Part shown: positions 1-12,069 of the stretch, piece by piece | How positions within the stretch are numbered: the first letter of the stretch is position 1 | Layout: every line of letters starts with the position of its first letter | Assembly: GCF_001039355.2 (NCBI RefSeq) | Contig: NW_019775757.1 | Span: 56,752-120,751 of the forward strand | Direction of reading: 5' to 3' | Length of the DNA: 64,000 bases | Origin: Lingula anatina | Taxonomy: Eukaryota; Brachiopoda; Lingulata; Lingulida; Lingulidae | The notes under the pieces: generated by a model | Databases searched by the model: none | Seen by the model: the letters and a program-made list of their open reading frames with translations, nothing else | Told to the model about the DNA's origin: nothing | Made by a program: the position numbers and the translations under genes

Positions 1-22
1 CCCCCCCCCCCCCCCCCCCCCC
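1..22. repeat. poly-C run at window edge
   Basis: The window opens with 22 consecutive C. Similar C/G runs recur (13168-13182, 15531-15542, 20324-20337, 34327-34341) and mostly sit inside or next to copies of the GGCCCGTAGCCAG-type element. It may be the edge of such a copy or a low-quality stretch. Confidence 0.7.
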
Positions 23-129
23 GCTTTCAAAATTGCTTGCTAAATGAATATCTGAATAACAGTTTTCAAGGGCATATGGCTGTGGCTGGGAAATCTATAC
101 AACCTTGATTTCAAATAGTATCGTACTGT

Positions 130-304
130 AGGCCCATAGCCAGGGGGAGTTTGAGAGGTTCCAAAGAACTGCCCTTTTTGCCATGAAAGGGACCGCTTGG
201 GTTAAATTATATCTACCTGTAGGTACATGAAGGTTTCATCATAAAAGGTCCATTTTTCTGAAAAAAAAGAGCCCCCTCCCTTTGAAATTGGTGGCTATGG
301 ACCT
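130..304 (+). mobile_element. MITE family B (AGGCCCGTAGCCAG termini)
   Basis: A short non-coding element begins AGGCCCATAGCCAGGGGGAG and ends in the inverted counterpart GGTGGCTATGGACCT. Internal blocks (AAAAGGTCCA, a TTTCTGAAAAA block, C-rich runs) are shared with copies at 11944, 15396, 20173 and 38985. It lies beyond the last visible transglutaminase exon, in a presumed intron. There is no coding capacity. Confidence 0.8.
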
Positions 305-343
305 GAACTGCACTAGTTTTCATTAGAAGAAAAAAAAACTTAC

Positions 344-3300
344 CCCATCTGTATTTCTGTCATACAAGTCACGTCGGGTAGACTTCAAGTTGGCAGCCAA
401 GGTGGCAGCTCTTTCCTCAGAAGTACCTGAAAGTTTAAAATAGAACTATACTGTGCATCCTTAAAGACTTTCATGAATTGTGTGATTTTTTAAAATGAAT
501 TCTAACAGCTTCTTCACTGAATACATGTAGCTATTATTGATTAAAACATAGGAGTTGAATGACATATATGATATGAGAAGTAATATTATTTTGTTCCTGG
601 TTGAGAGTGAGTAAGGGTGCATTCCCAGAGATTTAGATCGATCCAGAGATTTAGATTTAGATCAACCTAACTCCCTAGGGGTTCACGCTAAATTGCAGTC
701 AGTCGAGCGTGCACCATAGTTAATTACCCCCTTACAGCTTTTAGTGTGGCCTTATGTCCCACACAGGACGAAGAGGAATGATGATTACAGCTTTTAGTGG
801 GCGGGACAGATGCCTAAGCCGGTTAAGCTGACAGTAATCTAGTGAGACTCCCCATAGGGATAGATGGATCTAAAATGTATGGGAATGGGGTCTAAGATAA
901 GATATCTGATGTTGCCAAATGCTTAAAGACAATCTTCTTGTTCTGGGATATTGAATATTGAATGGGAACCTAAAAATGTGATTGCAACAGTTTTAATTTT
1001 TACCTTTGGACCAATTTTACACACAAAGCCCACGTACCATACATGCACAGCTTTCTTTCGCTATTATACAATTTGATGAATTATCAGAAATTCCAAACTG
1101 ACGAAGACTACCATCATTATATGTTGTCTCACCTTACACACTCTAAACAAGCATTAAACTAAAAATGCCCTAATCCACAGTTCAGTACAGTATCCTTTTA
1201 TTTATTTTTTATTTTTTTGATGGGGGCGGGGGGGGGGGGGGTCAAAATGCTTTGTCACAGTTGNCTTGGCTGGTGGTATCATCTCAGCACAAATGCTCAG
1301 TTACTATCAAGCTGTTACTCAACCTTGTGGCCATCAAAAGTCTTACCTTCTTTAAACTTATACTGTTCAGTGATATCCTCTCTATCTGGATCCTCCTTTT
1401 TCCATCTTGAGAAGGAGTCCACGGCAGTCACCAGGGGTTTTTTGGTGCTTATTTTCTGACCAACACTGGATTATTCACATGTATGTGCAGTTACAAATTG
1501 GATAAGATAAAAATTAATGAAAAATATGTTAAAATTTCATTCATAAAGGTGCATTAGCATTCATGTAACCTACAATGAAAAATTGCCAAGACATGTACGT
1601 ATTTTTTCTGCACAATCTCAGATCTACACAATCACAATTCTACAGTGTATTTGTTGTATCTGTATCATGCCAATTACCTTGCTTTCATGAAATATCTATC
1701 CCAGGTCCCATCATTCCGTCTTCGGTGTCTGACCCGGTCGGCGTTGACTTCAGCAAAGATGAATGGCCCATCATAAGGCAGGTACACTTGACCTGCCTTG
1801 ATAGCATTCAGGGAGCAAGGACCTGCACAGTACACACCTGAAACAATGGGGATTAATACAGCATGACAATGCACCAAGATTTAAATACTTGGATGTGTTA
1901 GGTGTGACAAAAGAACAAAATGTTACTTTTGGATTGTGTTAGGTGTGACAATGAACCTGGATGTGAATATCGGGATGTTTTAAGTGTGACAGTGAGCCAG
2001 GGTGTGAATATTTAAATGAGTAAGGTGTGGCAATTAATGAACCAAGATTTGAATACTTGGATAGGTTAGGTATCACATATAACCAATATGTGACTTTTTG
2101 GGTTGTGCTTGGTGTGACGATGAACCAGGATGTGAATGTTTGGATGTGGTAGGTGTGATGAAGAACTAGGATGTCTCCATGTATTGTATACACATACCAT
2201 CGCTAAGTTCTTGTGGTGTAGCATCAATGGCCTGCCAGCCCCCACAGCCAGAGGGTAAATCTGGGCGAGCCATCCATACGTCATTCCAAACATGGAAATT
2301 CCTGAAAACATGGGAATTCAAAATACACTAAAATGTAGTGAAAATGAGGCCAAAAACTGACATCTGGAATTTTCACTCTCAGAAAAATCAGTTACTTCAG
2401 TTTTCATTGTGCTGAGTTTCATGAGTCACTGCAAACAGAACTTTAAATCATCAACATACCTCTGCATATTCCAGTTACAGTTAATTACAAGAAAAGGCAG
2501 AAGCAAACTGATAGTAAAGAGGCAATTTTTAAGTGATCTCAGAAACTCTGGGTTAAACTCAGAGAATGCAACTCGAACAATTACCAAGGTTACATGGTCA
2601 CATGGGCACATCTTACCCTATCAGGAGCAGTGTAACAGCACTCTCATGGAAATCCGTGTCAGATAAGAACTAAGTTGAGTTATTTATTTATTTATTTATT
2701 TATTTATTATTTATTTTTTTTTTTGAGAAACTGTGGCCAGCATTCAAAGGATATATGCCATTTTGACAGAATGGTGCACAGCTGTTAAAATATTGTCATC
2801 AAATTGATTTTGTGTGTACATAAACATATCGATTGTTATTTTCCAGATTTTATCCAAAGAGTAACTTTGATGCTTTGATGTCAGGTCTGTATTAAGGAAC
2901 ATTATAATTCTTAAAAACGGAATACTTATTTGATATCCATTCTAAATGTTATTTCATTTCTGCAGCATCTATTAACATGACTTGTGTAAAATGTTTTGCA
3001 ACTTCTATTTCAAATCAATCTAGTGTATCTATAATGCTTGATTGTCTGTCAACTTTGTTTTATATGGGATAGGCAAAGATCAAAAATATCTGTAAAGGGA
3101 TAATAAAAATTCCTACGGATGGAAAGGCCCTTGAAATTATCAACTCACCATATAGAGTCTTCGCAGAATTCTTCCAGGAGATTTCCATCCATATCAAAGT
3201 AGTCATCAATACTGATGGTGCCATCACTGTCATGAGCAGAGACAAAATTGGTCACAGGTCGGCATGGAATGCCAAGGCAGCGGCAAACTGGAAGAGAAGG

Positions 3301-6300
3301 TCCAATAATTTTTATACTTTGCCACCCACAACATGACAACAATTTTTGAGAATGAGAGAGATAGAGAGAGAGAATGTGTGTGTAAAAAACAAAAAAAAAA
3401 ACAAAAAACAAAAAAAAAAAAACAAAAACATTTAAATGTTATCTTGAAAACATATTGGGAAAGAAGTTAGTCCTAAATGCCAAAAGTGAATCAGACAGGA
3501 ATCAATGTCAGCAACCATACTTGTTGTGACAACTCCTGAGAAAACCCAGCACTGTCCATATTTGACTGGCCTCTTCCTCTTCCAGTATTCTTGCAGAATG
3601 GCAACGCTGCCGACCCACTTTGTTGGCCTGGTGCCACCCTCGTAGTTACCCGACCAATTTCCCATCAAGATGCCATTGTCATCAGGGGAGTTCGTCTGGA
3701 AGTTACATTTTTACATATGATTATTGATTCACCACTCACAACAAGGGCAGATCCAGAGATAATATTTTCTGACAGTCTTTCAATTTTATCTTTGTTGTTC
3801 CATTTTCCATTTTTGACTGTCTTCTGATGTCAAAAATTAACTGACTGTCAATGTTAACACTTTAAAAATTCTGACTGCCTACCGGAAGACCAAGAAGAAA
3901 CCCTCCACCTGCCCCTGCACAAAATACGTAAAACGATGTGTTTTCTCATTATAATTTTTTTGAGACACCATCAAAGGGACACCTCAAGAATACTTTGTCA
4001 CTTTGTTTTCCAAAGAAGATATCAGCGAAAAACCAGTTTGTAAGTACATTTTCCTGAGAAACAGATTTAATTTAATTATAAAAAGACATGATATGCTAAT
4101 ACTTACAAAGGCAGAAATCTTCCTTGCAATCTGCACGGGATTGCCTCTAGCACTGAGAGCCAATCCAGATTTTTCCAACACTAAAAGGCTGCAGTCTAAG
4201 ACAAAATCTTCAAACTAAAAATTTAAACAGATATGGTTGTAATATCAATGAAATATAGCATTTTTTCAGACAGATATTCAAATACAAACAATTTCAAAAT
4301 TGTCTTCATCATATCATCATATTATGAAAAAAATGTTATGAATTGTTATGAATAAAGATGTTATGAATGTAACATACTTTATACCACTACATATAACTTC
4401 AAAATCTAAAACATCATCCTAGCCCACAGATGTCCTGGTTTTACACGGATCATCATCAAAAGGTGCAATGCATGTGGTGATTAAAGGAATAATAACTCTT
4501 TGTATGAGATCTATATTTCACAATAAAAACATTGTGAACAACTCATAGAAATATGACATATTCTGTTTTACCACAAAAACGGCAGTTATAGCTATTATTC
4601 TGATATCTGAGCTTGTCTTTAGACCTTGTGACCTCCATTGGCCATACTCTGTTATAATCTCTTAAGATTTTGATCTCTTAAGAGATTATATCAAAAAAAA
4701 AAAAAAAAAAAAAAAACAGGGACAATGTAAAAATGGATTCATTAACCATTAGTAAGTATGGGAAAATTGTTGTTTACCCTAGGAAATTTCATTTTTTGGC
4801 CAAAACAAAGAGTTACTATCACTTTAAGGGAAAAGAGTAGAAATTTCCAGGAAATTAAAAATCATTGTTACAATATGCACTCACCCCAGCCCCCATTTCC
4901 AACCTTTAAAATCACTTATTCCAGTATTTCTGACAAACTGTTTTGGAAAACATTATTTCCAGATGTTGTTCAAATTTAGTGAGAAACTAGAGTATACTCT
5001 AACTCCTACCTGCCCAAAGTTCCAGGGTTTAGAACCAATTTGCTTGGAAGTACCAGCATATATCTTCCCAACATCATTCAGGACATACTCATTCAAGAGC
5101 TTGGTATCTGGCATATAGACTTGGTCATCTGAAAAACAAAATAAAAAAACACTGCAATGAAATTCCAATGTAATCTATCTTTTAAATACAAGGGTAATTA
5201 AAAGAAAGACAGTCTTCTGGAAGACAGTCAGAATTTTTCAGAACGGTATCTGGCAAATAGACCTGGTCATCTGAAATAGGAAATATAAAACATTGCAATG
5301 AAATTCCAAAATGTAATCTTTTCTTTAAATACACAACAACACGGTCCCTTTCTGTACAACTTATCTCCTCTTTTTTATGGTGATTTTAAGCATCACAATC
5401 ATTATTTTTGTTTGTGGACCTATCGATGAGAAAATTGAAACATTGTGAAAAAAAAAATGCAGCTTAATAAAATAACCTAAACATTGGGTAATAAATAAGT
5501 TTTAAGAATCCAAATCAAAACAATGAATTGTATCTTATTAATAATTTATATGTAGTGTTGACTAACTGCTCCTGTTTTTCAGTCAAGAGTCATTGAAATA
5601 GCTTGACAAAAAAGGCTATTAATAAATAAAAAAACATCCATATTTTTAAAAAAAGTAAACATGGCAACCCTCAGATATTTACTAACTTTTATATTTTCAC
5701 AAATCCGTTGCTTCCATTTTACAAATCCATCTCTTCCAGGACAGAATTTTTTTCTCTTACCTTTGCACCATGGGTTGAACAGCACATAGAATTGTTTGGG
5801 GAAGAAATATCGGAATAGTCTCGTCGATCCGTCGTTCAGTTTGACAGCCGTGTCCACTCTCATGTCCCACTTGCCTATCAGGCAGTCCGGAGGGGTGATG
5901 ATGCTAACCGTGATGGTATTTCCCACCACAGACACAATCTCGGCTCCCCATTCCTTAGGGCGGTCCTTAGCAGACACATGGAAACTGACACTGGTGCCTT
6001 TGCCTGGCTTGGGGAATTTCCCTTTCAAAGGAAAAGAAAATGCAGGTTACGATGCCCTTATTGAATAATTTTTTTTGAAATCCTTATCCAACATGATATA
6101 AATCCAAATAATCATGAGAATTACAGACACTCTTTTACATATGCTCCTTTTTAATTCCTATTTTGGGAAAAAGTACACCATAAGAAGTTATGTCCTTCCG
6201 CAGGACAAAAATGCAGTGAAAAGTTCTTTTCAAACTTGCTGAATATTTGCAAAACACAAATATACAGACATCCTTGCATCTTTAAAAGATTTGAAATAAG

Positions 6301-7527
6301 TAAAAGAGAACAATGAGGACAAAATGTTCCTTTTTACGAGATGCAGGATATCATGAAGGGGTGGTGGCTTTTTTTTCTTTTTTGACAAAAATGACTTTGG
6401 TGCATAAAACATGCCACTATTTCTTTCTTGCTATTTGGGAATTAGTGATCACAGTTCATGGAAAATATAATCATCAATTCACAAATTATAGTAAATAAAA
6501 CCTGATTCATGTCTCATTGAAAATGCGAGTTGAAAATCACAAATTAGCTATTTATATAATGATTTCATTTCACCAAGGACAAAAAATTAAAAGCTGCATT
6601 CAAGAGTGACCAGAATGGGGTGCCTCATGGATCTCGATATATAATATGAACATTTCACGCATCTTGGGAAATAAAAAGTGTCTTTCACGGGTAACGAAAG
6701 TACCTAATGAGGCCCTCATTTCGGATGGGGCTGGGTTCCATTTACAAGTGGACAGTGCTTATCTTAAACCACCCATTCAGTGTTGATCTTCTAATGACCT
6801 ACCATACTCAAAACACAGCTTCAAATCATGCATTTCTTTATTAAAAGGTTTGTCCATTTGGAGATCCACCACAAATGCCTGCCCTCTCCTCAAGATGAGG
6901 TATGGATCCTGGCGCTGATATTTATCATCCTCCCAATAGGTAGAGCACTCAAACTGGTCGGTGTGATGGTCCTTAGAATTTTGGGCAATTTTCAGGTCAA
7001 CCCAGTTACATCTCATCACTGTGTTGTCATCAATTTTCACACTGGATCTCTCTAGAAATAGATGCATGAACAGATTGAATATCATAGTAGAATGCTCTGT
7101 AATCAATGAAGGCCAAACACAATTGTATGTCTCCTCCAGATGCATTTGAAAGGTTGTGTGTCACATCTAACACACTTTTCTCATACGGTTTGTGTGTGTG
7201 CGTGTTTGTGTGTGTGTTTGTGTGTGTGTTTGTATGTGTGTGAAAGAGAGAGAAAGAGATTGAGAAAAAGAGAGAAGACATTTGCAGAGTAAACAATATC
7301 TCCGTAATTTCCAACATGCAGTGTCACAGCTAAGTTTAGAAGATATTTAAGAGAAAATTTGCCAAGAACCCACCATGTTGTGCCTTCCATCGGTCCACTG
7401 AACGTCCATCAGCAGTGCTGCCATATGCCTGCCAGAAATGGGGAATTGACACTGGGTCAAAGGCACTTCCCATGCGACTTTCATACGTCACCATGCGCCG
7501 ACCTCGAGAAAAACCACGACGCGACAT
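344..7527 (-). CDS. transglutaminase (factor XIII/TGM type), 3' end outside window
   Basis: This is a Ca2+-dependent protein-glutamine gamma-glutamyltransferase, which cross-links Gln and Lys side chains. Exons in transcript order: 7527-7374, 7051-6803, 6021-5761, 5128-5010, 4214-4107, 3695-3521, 3287-3149, 2301-2198, 1837-1678, 1465-1347, 426-344. All have AG/GT borders and compatible phases, giving 557 residues. The TGM_N domain covers exons 2-4. The core carries KYGQCWVF with Cys346, FHVWND with His405 and [12 protein letters not shown] with Asp428. C-H and H-D spacings (59 and 23) equal those I recall for factor XIIIa, and Trp311 sits where the oxyanion Trp is expected. The last visible exons match the end of the core ([27 protein letters not shown]). 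The two C-terminal barrels would lie left of position 1. The start is the first Met of exon 7374-7535 (MSRRGFSRG), with A at -3. The short basic N-terminus shows no signal peptide, so cytosolic or unconventional export is likely. Confidence 0.93.
615..890 (+). mobile_element. MITE family A (CATTCCC...GATCGATC termini)
   Basis: The left end GGGTGCATTCCCAGAGATTT and right end TGTATGGGAATGGGG flank inward GATCGATC / GATGGATC motifs. The interior CTAACTCCCTAGGGGTTCAC and ACAGTAATCTAGTGAGACTC recurs in copies at 11033, 33085 and 60970. This copy has about 50 extra bases near 735-790 bounded by repeated TTACAGCTTTTAGTG. It is non-coding and lies in a transglutaminase intron. Confidence 0.8.
1880..2175 (+). 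repeat. degenerate ~45-bp minisatellite in transglutaminase intron
   Basis: Six or so imperfect units of the form TTGGATGTGTTAGGTGTGAC followed by AATGAACCAGGATGTGAATA fill most of the intron between exons 1678-1837 and 2198-2301. Units differ by substitutions and small indels, so the array is old. It does not touch the exons. Confidence 0.75.
2674..2709 (+). repeat. (TTTA)n microsatellite
   Basis: About eight tandem TTTA units are followed by a T-run, inside a transglutaminase intron. Confidence 0.9.
3742..3917 (+). mobile_element. MITE family C with 5-bp target duplication
   Basis: The element starts CAAGGGCAGATCCAGAG and ends ACCTGCCCCTG. It is flanked by the direct repeat CACAA at 3737-3741 and 3918-3922. 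Internal modules (GACTGTCTTC, CCGGAAGACC) recur in copies at 25687 and 28177, each with its own 5-bp direct repeat. Non-coding, in a transglutaminase intron. Confidence 0.85.
5245..5332 (-). pseudogene. partial duplicate of transglutaminase exon 4 with its splice acceptor
   Basis: This stretch closely copies 5104-5175, the first part of exon 5010-5128 plus the adjoining intron. Read on the minus strand it keeps a polypyrimidine-poor acceptor and about nine codons (DDQVYLPDT) matching the true exon's DDQVYMPDT. It then stops at a fragment (5205-5243) resembling family C elements. No donor follows, so it is a broken exon copy just upstream of the real one. Confidence 0.75.
7185..7262 (+). repeat. 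GT/GA microsatellite
   Basis: TG dinucleotides with interspersed TTTG pass into GA repeats. It lies in the intron between the first two transglutaminase coding exons. Confidence 0.9.
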
Positions 7528-10330
7528 GCTGTAATCTGGAAAATGATAATATTAGCATTGAAGATGACTGTTCCTAAATTACTAAAAAATTACCTGATTA
7601 CTATGAAACTGGCCTATAACAAATAAAATAAAATTGTTTGTCACATATTACAGTCATATAGGAGTGTCAAATATTCCTGTAATGGTAGAATTACTCCCTC
7701 TTCTTCAGGATAACACATTTCCATTTTTAATCTTAGAGAGATAAAGCAATAATTGAAAACCTCATTAAAACCTCTAAGCTCCCTTTCAAAACTGTTGCAT
7801 GCCTTTTACAATATGGCATTTGGCACAAAATCTATTAGAAAGAATATAAAGTGTACGTCTTTCTACTTTTGCTTTTACAGAGCAGAACTGCATGGTGCAT
7901 GAATACAAAGTCCAACATGACCAACTACATGTACAATGTGTGCAATATATCTGAACATATAAATACAAATGGTTTATATATCTGATTAGAAATACCAATG
8001 GTTTATATTAATTCTCTAAAAAATCTTCAATTTACAGGAAGGACCATGTTCCATAAATGACAACCACCAATAAATTTACAACTACATTACCGCCACTATT
8101 ATATAACCAAGGTCGGAACCTCTGCATCCTCAAGTGTCTTGTTGATCGACTCAAAATCAGCGGATCTATCTACTGTTTATTTCTTTTAAAATCTACCCTT
8201 CTGTCTCTGCGTGAGCCTGTCTATCACCTCAAAGTTGGTTAAATTTCTGTTCTGAATCAGTGAGTCTTTAATTTTATACTATATCTACATGTACTGTAGA
8301 TCAAAACTAAAAAAGCGGCAGCAATGTAATTTGAGATACCATGAGTAAACAACACTTCTCTCACTTGATAAACCTCAAGGGGCTATAAACCTGCAAAACT
8401 TGTTCTATATTTACAACCATCTCTCACAAGTTTCAAAACAAACTCATGAAATTCATATCAAACACTTTCATAGCTTCCTTTAAAGCACAATCTCATAAAC
8501 AGTCCTTTTTCTTGTGCCTATCAAATTGAAAAAAAAATTAATACCAGCATCTCCAATATATTTGTCCTAAAAAAAAGGTTTTAAAGCTAACAGACACACC
8601 CTAATATTTCTTCATATTAAAGGCATGTTGCAGTATTTTTCTTATAGGTTAATGTGAGTGATGAAAAAAACCAGCTAGCCCAGAATCCAAGGTCTGATTA
8701 AAATCAGTATAATTCAATTTATGTCATTACTGTAACACCATTGCTGTATTTATGCTTCTAGAGACTCATTACAATCGGTGTGATCTCTACCTTTATTTGT
8801 ATAATCCAGGTATTGGTGTCACTGCTCCACTTCTATTTGCTGACTATATGTATTTTATTCTGCACAACTGATTACTTCATGTGAAAATACAAGATTCTAA
8901 TTATTGAATGTTACAAGTTCTTCTCCTTATATACGCGTACACAAGGACAATTACATTATAGTGATTCCTAAAGCAAGTCGGAGATATTGAAGCCAATTAA
9001 CCAAATTCAGACATATTTCTAGAGATCTGAAACATAATTAAACCAAATCTAGGAATTGAAACCATAAATAAAGTGATTCAACCCTTTTAAAACCGAAAAC
9101 ATCCTGTAAAACTTAATGTCATTTTAACTTTGGCATCTAAATACAAGTGATCTTCATGAGTTATAAAGTTTTGATGAAACACCACAGTTGCACAAGCATC
9201 CCCAACCCTCACAGAAATTTCAGGCAAAACAGAACAGTTTTAGTTCACTTTTTTGTCAGCTTGTCCCATATTTCAATTTCCAGGTGATCTTCACTTGTAT
9301 GCTTCATCCCTTTCCATCCCATCAGCCATCCCATCACTATTTTACTTACCTCCGTACATATATATCCAACACTCGCTTCGATATCGCGTCATAACTCAAT
9401 ATCCCACGTCTGATTGCCCTGTCCCTGGTCTGGCACTCCAGCAGGTATACACATTCACTCTTATATCACAATATACTACCAGGGTATAGTATGTAATAAA
9501 ACAAGGTATGCAAGATTACAAGAGTCACACCTCTCTCCTAAACCCATCCACCTGTAACCAAACAGGTCACAACTCTCAACCTACAATACCTATAAACTGC
9601 CTTGCTTTACCTTATGTACATAAAATATATAACAGAATTTCTAGTTGGTTGCACACTTTTCTATGTATTGTGGTAACTTACACCCACAAGGTCCCTGTGG
9701 TTACATTTTAAAGAACCTGAAAAGGGCTGGTGTCTCTGATAAATAACTTGTGTCCTGGCATATTCCAGCTTGGTGTTTTTCTTTAGCATTAAAATGTTGT
9801 ATTAAGATATTTTGAAATGGACAGGTCACTGCAGGTGCAGATTTACATATCCCCTGGATATTTTATAAACAAAATAACTACATGCAGACATCCCTTAACT
9901 GACAGTAACTAGCATGAAAAAAATAAGGTAAAGACATTGATTGTACAAAACGGGGGCGTCTCAACAGTCCGAAGGTTCATACAAAACACTTGCAGGTTTG
10001 CTGTATCAGTTGAACTTTAATACAAAATAAATGCACTTTTAAAGTACAATTGTAATAGTTCAAAATATAAGCTATTAGAAACATAAAACTTTGTCATTCA
10101 TATAAAAATGCCTATGTGGGCCAATGACCACCATTTATATCAGTGAGGATGTCACCACTTCCTGTGACACAGGTTGATGAGGGGAGGGCCTGTCTACTGT
10201 CAGTCAACCTCCGGAACTTTCCAGGCCTTACAGTCAGGTAACTTACGAGGTGTGGGATGTGCAGTGACATGATGGATTAGAGAGAGTAGAATCAATGAAC
10301 TGCCAGTTCCCACTCCCTTTCAAATGAAGT

Positions 10331-10392
10331 GCTGTGTGTGTGTGTGTGTGTGTGTGAGTGTGAGTGAGAGAGAGAAAGAGAGAGAGAGAACC
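10331..10392 (+). repeat. (TG)n(AG)n microsatellite
   Basis: A pure TG run passes through GTGAGTG into AG repeats. No gene association beyond lying in the probable first intron. Confidence 0.9.
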
Positions 10393-11032
10393 ATAAATTG
10401 AAAGTGAAAGTGCAAGATAGAGAGATAATACTTTCTTATGAAACACAATTTCATATACCAGTATTTAATGAAGATTACAAATATAACTGGGCAGGTTCAA
10501 AGTACATTCAATTCTTTCAATTTGCAGATTAACAAAATCAGCTACTTAAAAAGAAATTTAATTTGTTCAAACTAAAAGCTTATTTACAAGCTTTCGATGA
10601 TTATGGTGGCATTGTCTCTATGAAGTGCAATAGTAGGCATATTATATCATATTCACAACATATAACAGCATAGAGCCACGTACGTGTCATCACTTCCAGC
10701 ACGGATATATACTTAATATGAAACTTGTAATAATGCCATGCCAACATGCAGCTATTACCTGATGATATACATATATTCAGGCAGACACTTAAAAAACACC
10801 TTGTCTTGGACCGGCATGCACATACTACTAGTATCAGACAGATGATTCATGGCAAATTAAACAATGAGAGACTTTGATGCTAGTTTTTTTTTCTTCCCCT
10901 ATATCACCTGTGCAGCCTGAATGGTATTTTAAGCCTCCAAGACATCCAGTTGTGCAGTTTTATGTGCTATCAGAATAAGTCAGTACATATACCCGTATTG
11001 TAATATTACTTCATGAACCATGGATAAACTAT

Positions 11033-11249
11033 GGGTGCATTTCAAGAGATTTAGATCGATCCAGAGATTAAGATTTAGATCGACCTAACTCCCTGGGGGT
11101 TCACGCTAAATTGCAGTCAGCCGAGCACGCACCATAGTTTATTACCCCCTTACAGCTTTTAGTAGGTGGGACAGACGTTTAAGCCGGCTAAGCTGACAGT
11201 AATCTAGTATCACAGAGATAGATCAATCTAAAATCTATGGGAATGGGAT
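11033..11249 (+). mobile_element. MITE family A copy
   Basis: Begins GGGTGCATTTCAAGAGATTT and ends TCTATGGGAATGGGA. Interior CTAACTCCCTGGGGGTTCAC, a TTACCCCCTTACAGCTTTTA block and GACAGTAATCTAGT match the copies at 615 and 33085. Non-coding. Confidence 0.85.
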
Positions 11250-11943
11250 CTATATGTTCCTTTACTGATTTAACATTAATTTTTCTCATTGCGATTCTTT
11301 GGATAAATGAGTGTTAGGGGTGTACCAATACTAATTTTTTTTCAAGGTTCTTTAACTTAAAATTCCAGAGAACACATGCTATTTTAGTATTAAAATTGTC
11401 ATCAGCTAGAACACCCTATACAAGTTTATTTAATTAAATATCTGAAATGTTGTTTCTGCAAACTTGACACACCCTGAAATGCCAATCTTTAGATATTACA
11501 GTGACTTTATTCACGAAACCAGTTCCATATAAGACAGCTAGATAAAAACTTGAAGGAGGGGTTTGTATTTCTTTATAAACTGTAAACCACATAATTTGGA
11601 AGGAATCATATGTGGGGGTTTGACTGAGAAACAATTTAAAGGACACTGTCATCGATAACACGTACACCAGTTATACCAGATTTTTTTTGTCTGAACATGT
11701 TTTCTTTAACTCCAAGATGAGACAAACAACCCACAGACACCCCTGACACCCACACCAGGTATGGTTTAAGCTTAAGACATTTGACCCTGGCTTATACCAG
11801 TATTAGCATTCCCCGCAGTTTGCCACAAGGGATGCATCTTCACTCAGATATCTGTTGACTCAATCAACTACAGTACAAATAGATAAATTTTTTTCTTAAG
11901 TACATATACACTCAATGCTGCAGTTTGCAAACTGTTAGTTTTA

Positions 11944-12069
11944 TAGACCCATAGCAAGCAATTGCAAAAGGGGTGTTCTTTTTCTGAAAATGTGTACCTT
12001 TTGTCAAAAGATGCTAGTTTACCTAGATCAAATTTATCCAGAGTGGACATTTTCCCAGCTACTGGCCTG
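11944..12069 (-). mobile_element. MITE family B copy with 5-bp target duplication
   Basis: Left end TAGACCCATAGC and right end CTACTGGCCTG, with internal TTCTTTTTCTGAAAATGTG and ACCTAGATCAAATTTATCC blocks typical of the family. The flanking direct repeat is TTTTA at 11939-11943 and 12070-12074. Confidence 0.8.

Noticed and set aside
4658-4694. Inverted repeat TAATCTCTTAAGA...TCTTAAGAGATTA as a terminator or miRNA hairpin
   Set aside because: Short AT-rich palindrome next to an A run in an intron; such structures are common by chance and no precursor-like arm with bulges is present.
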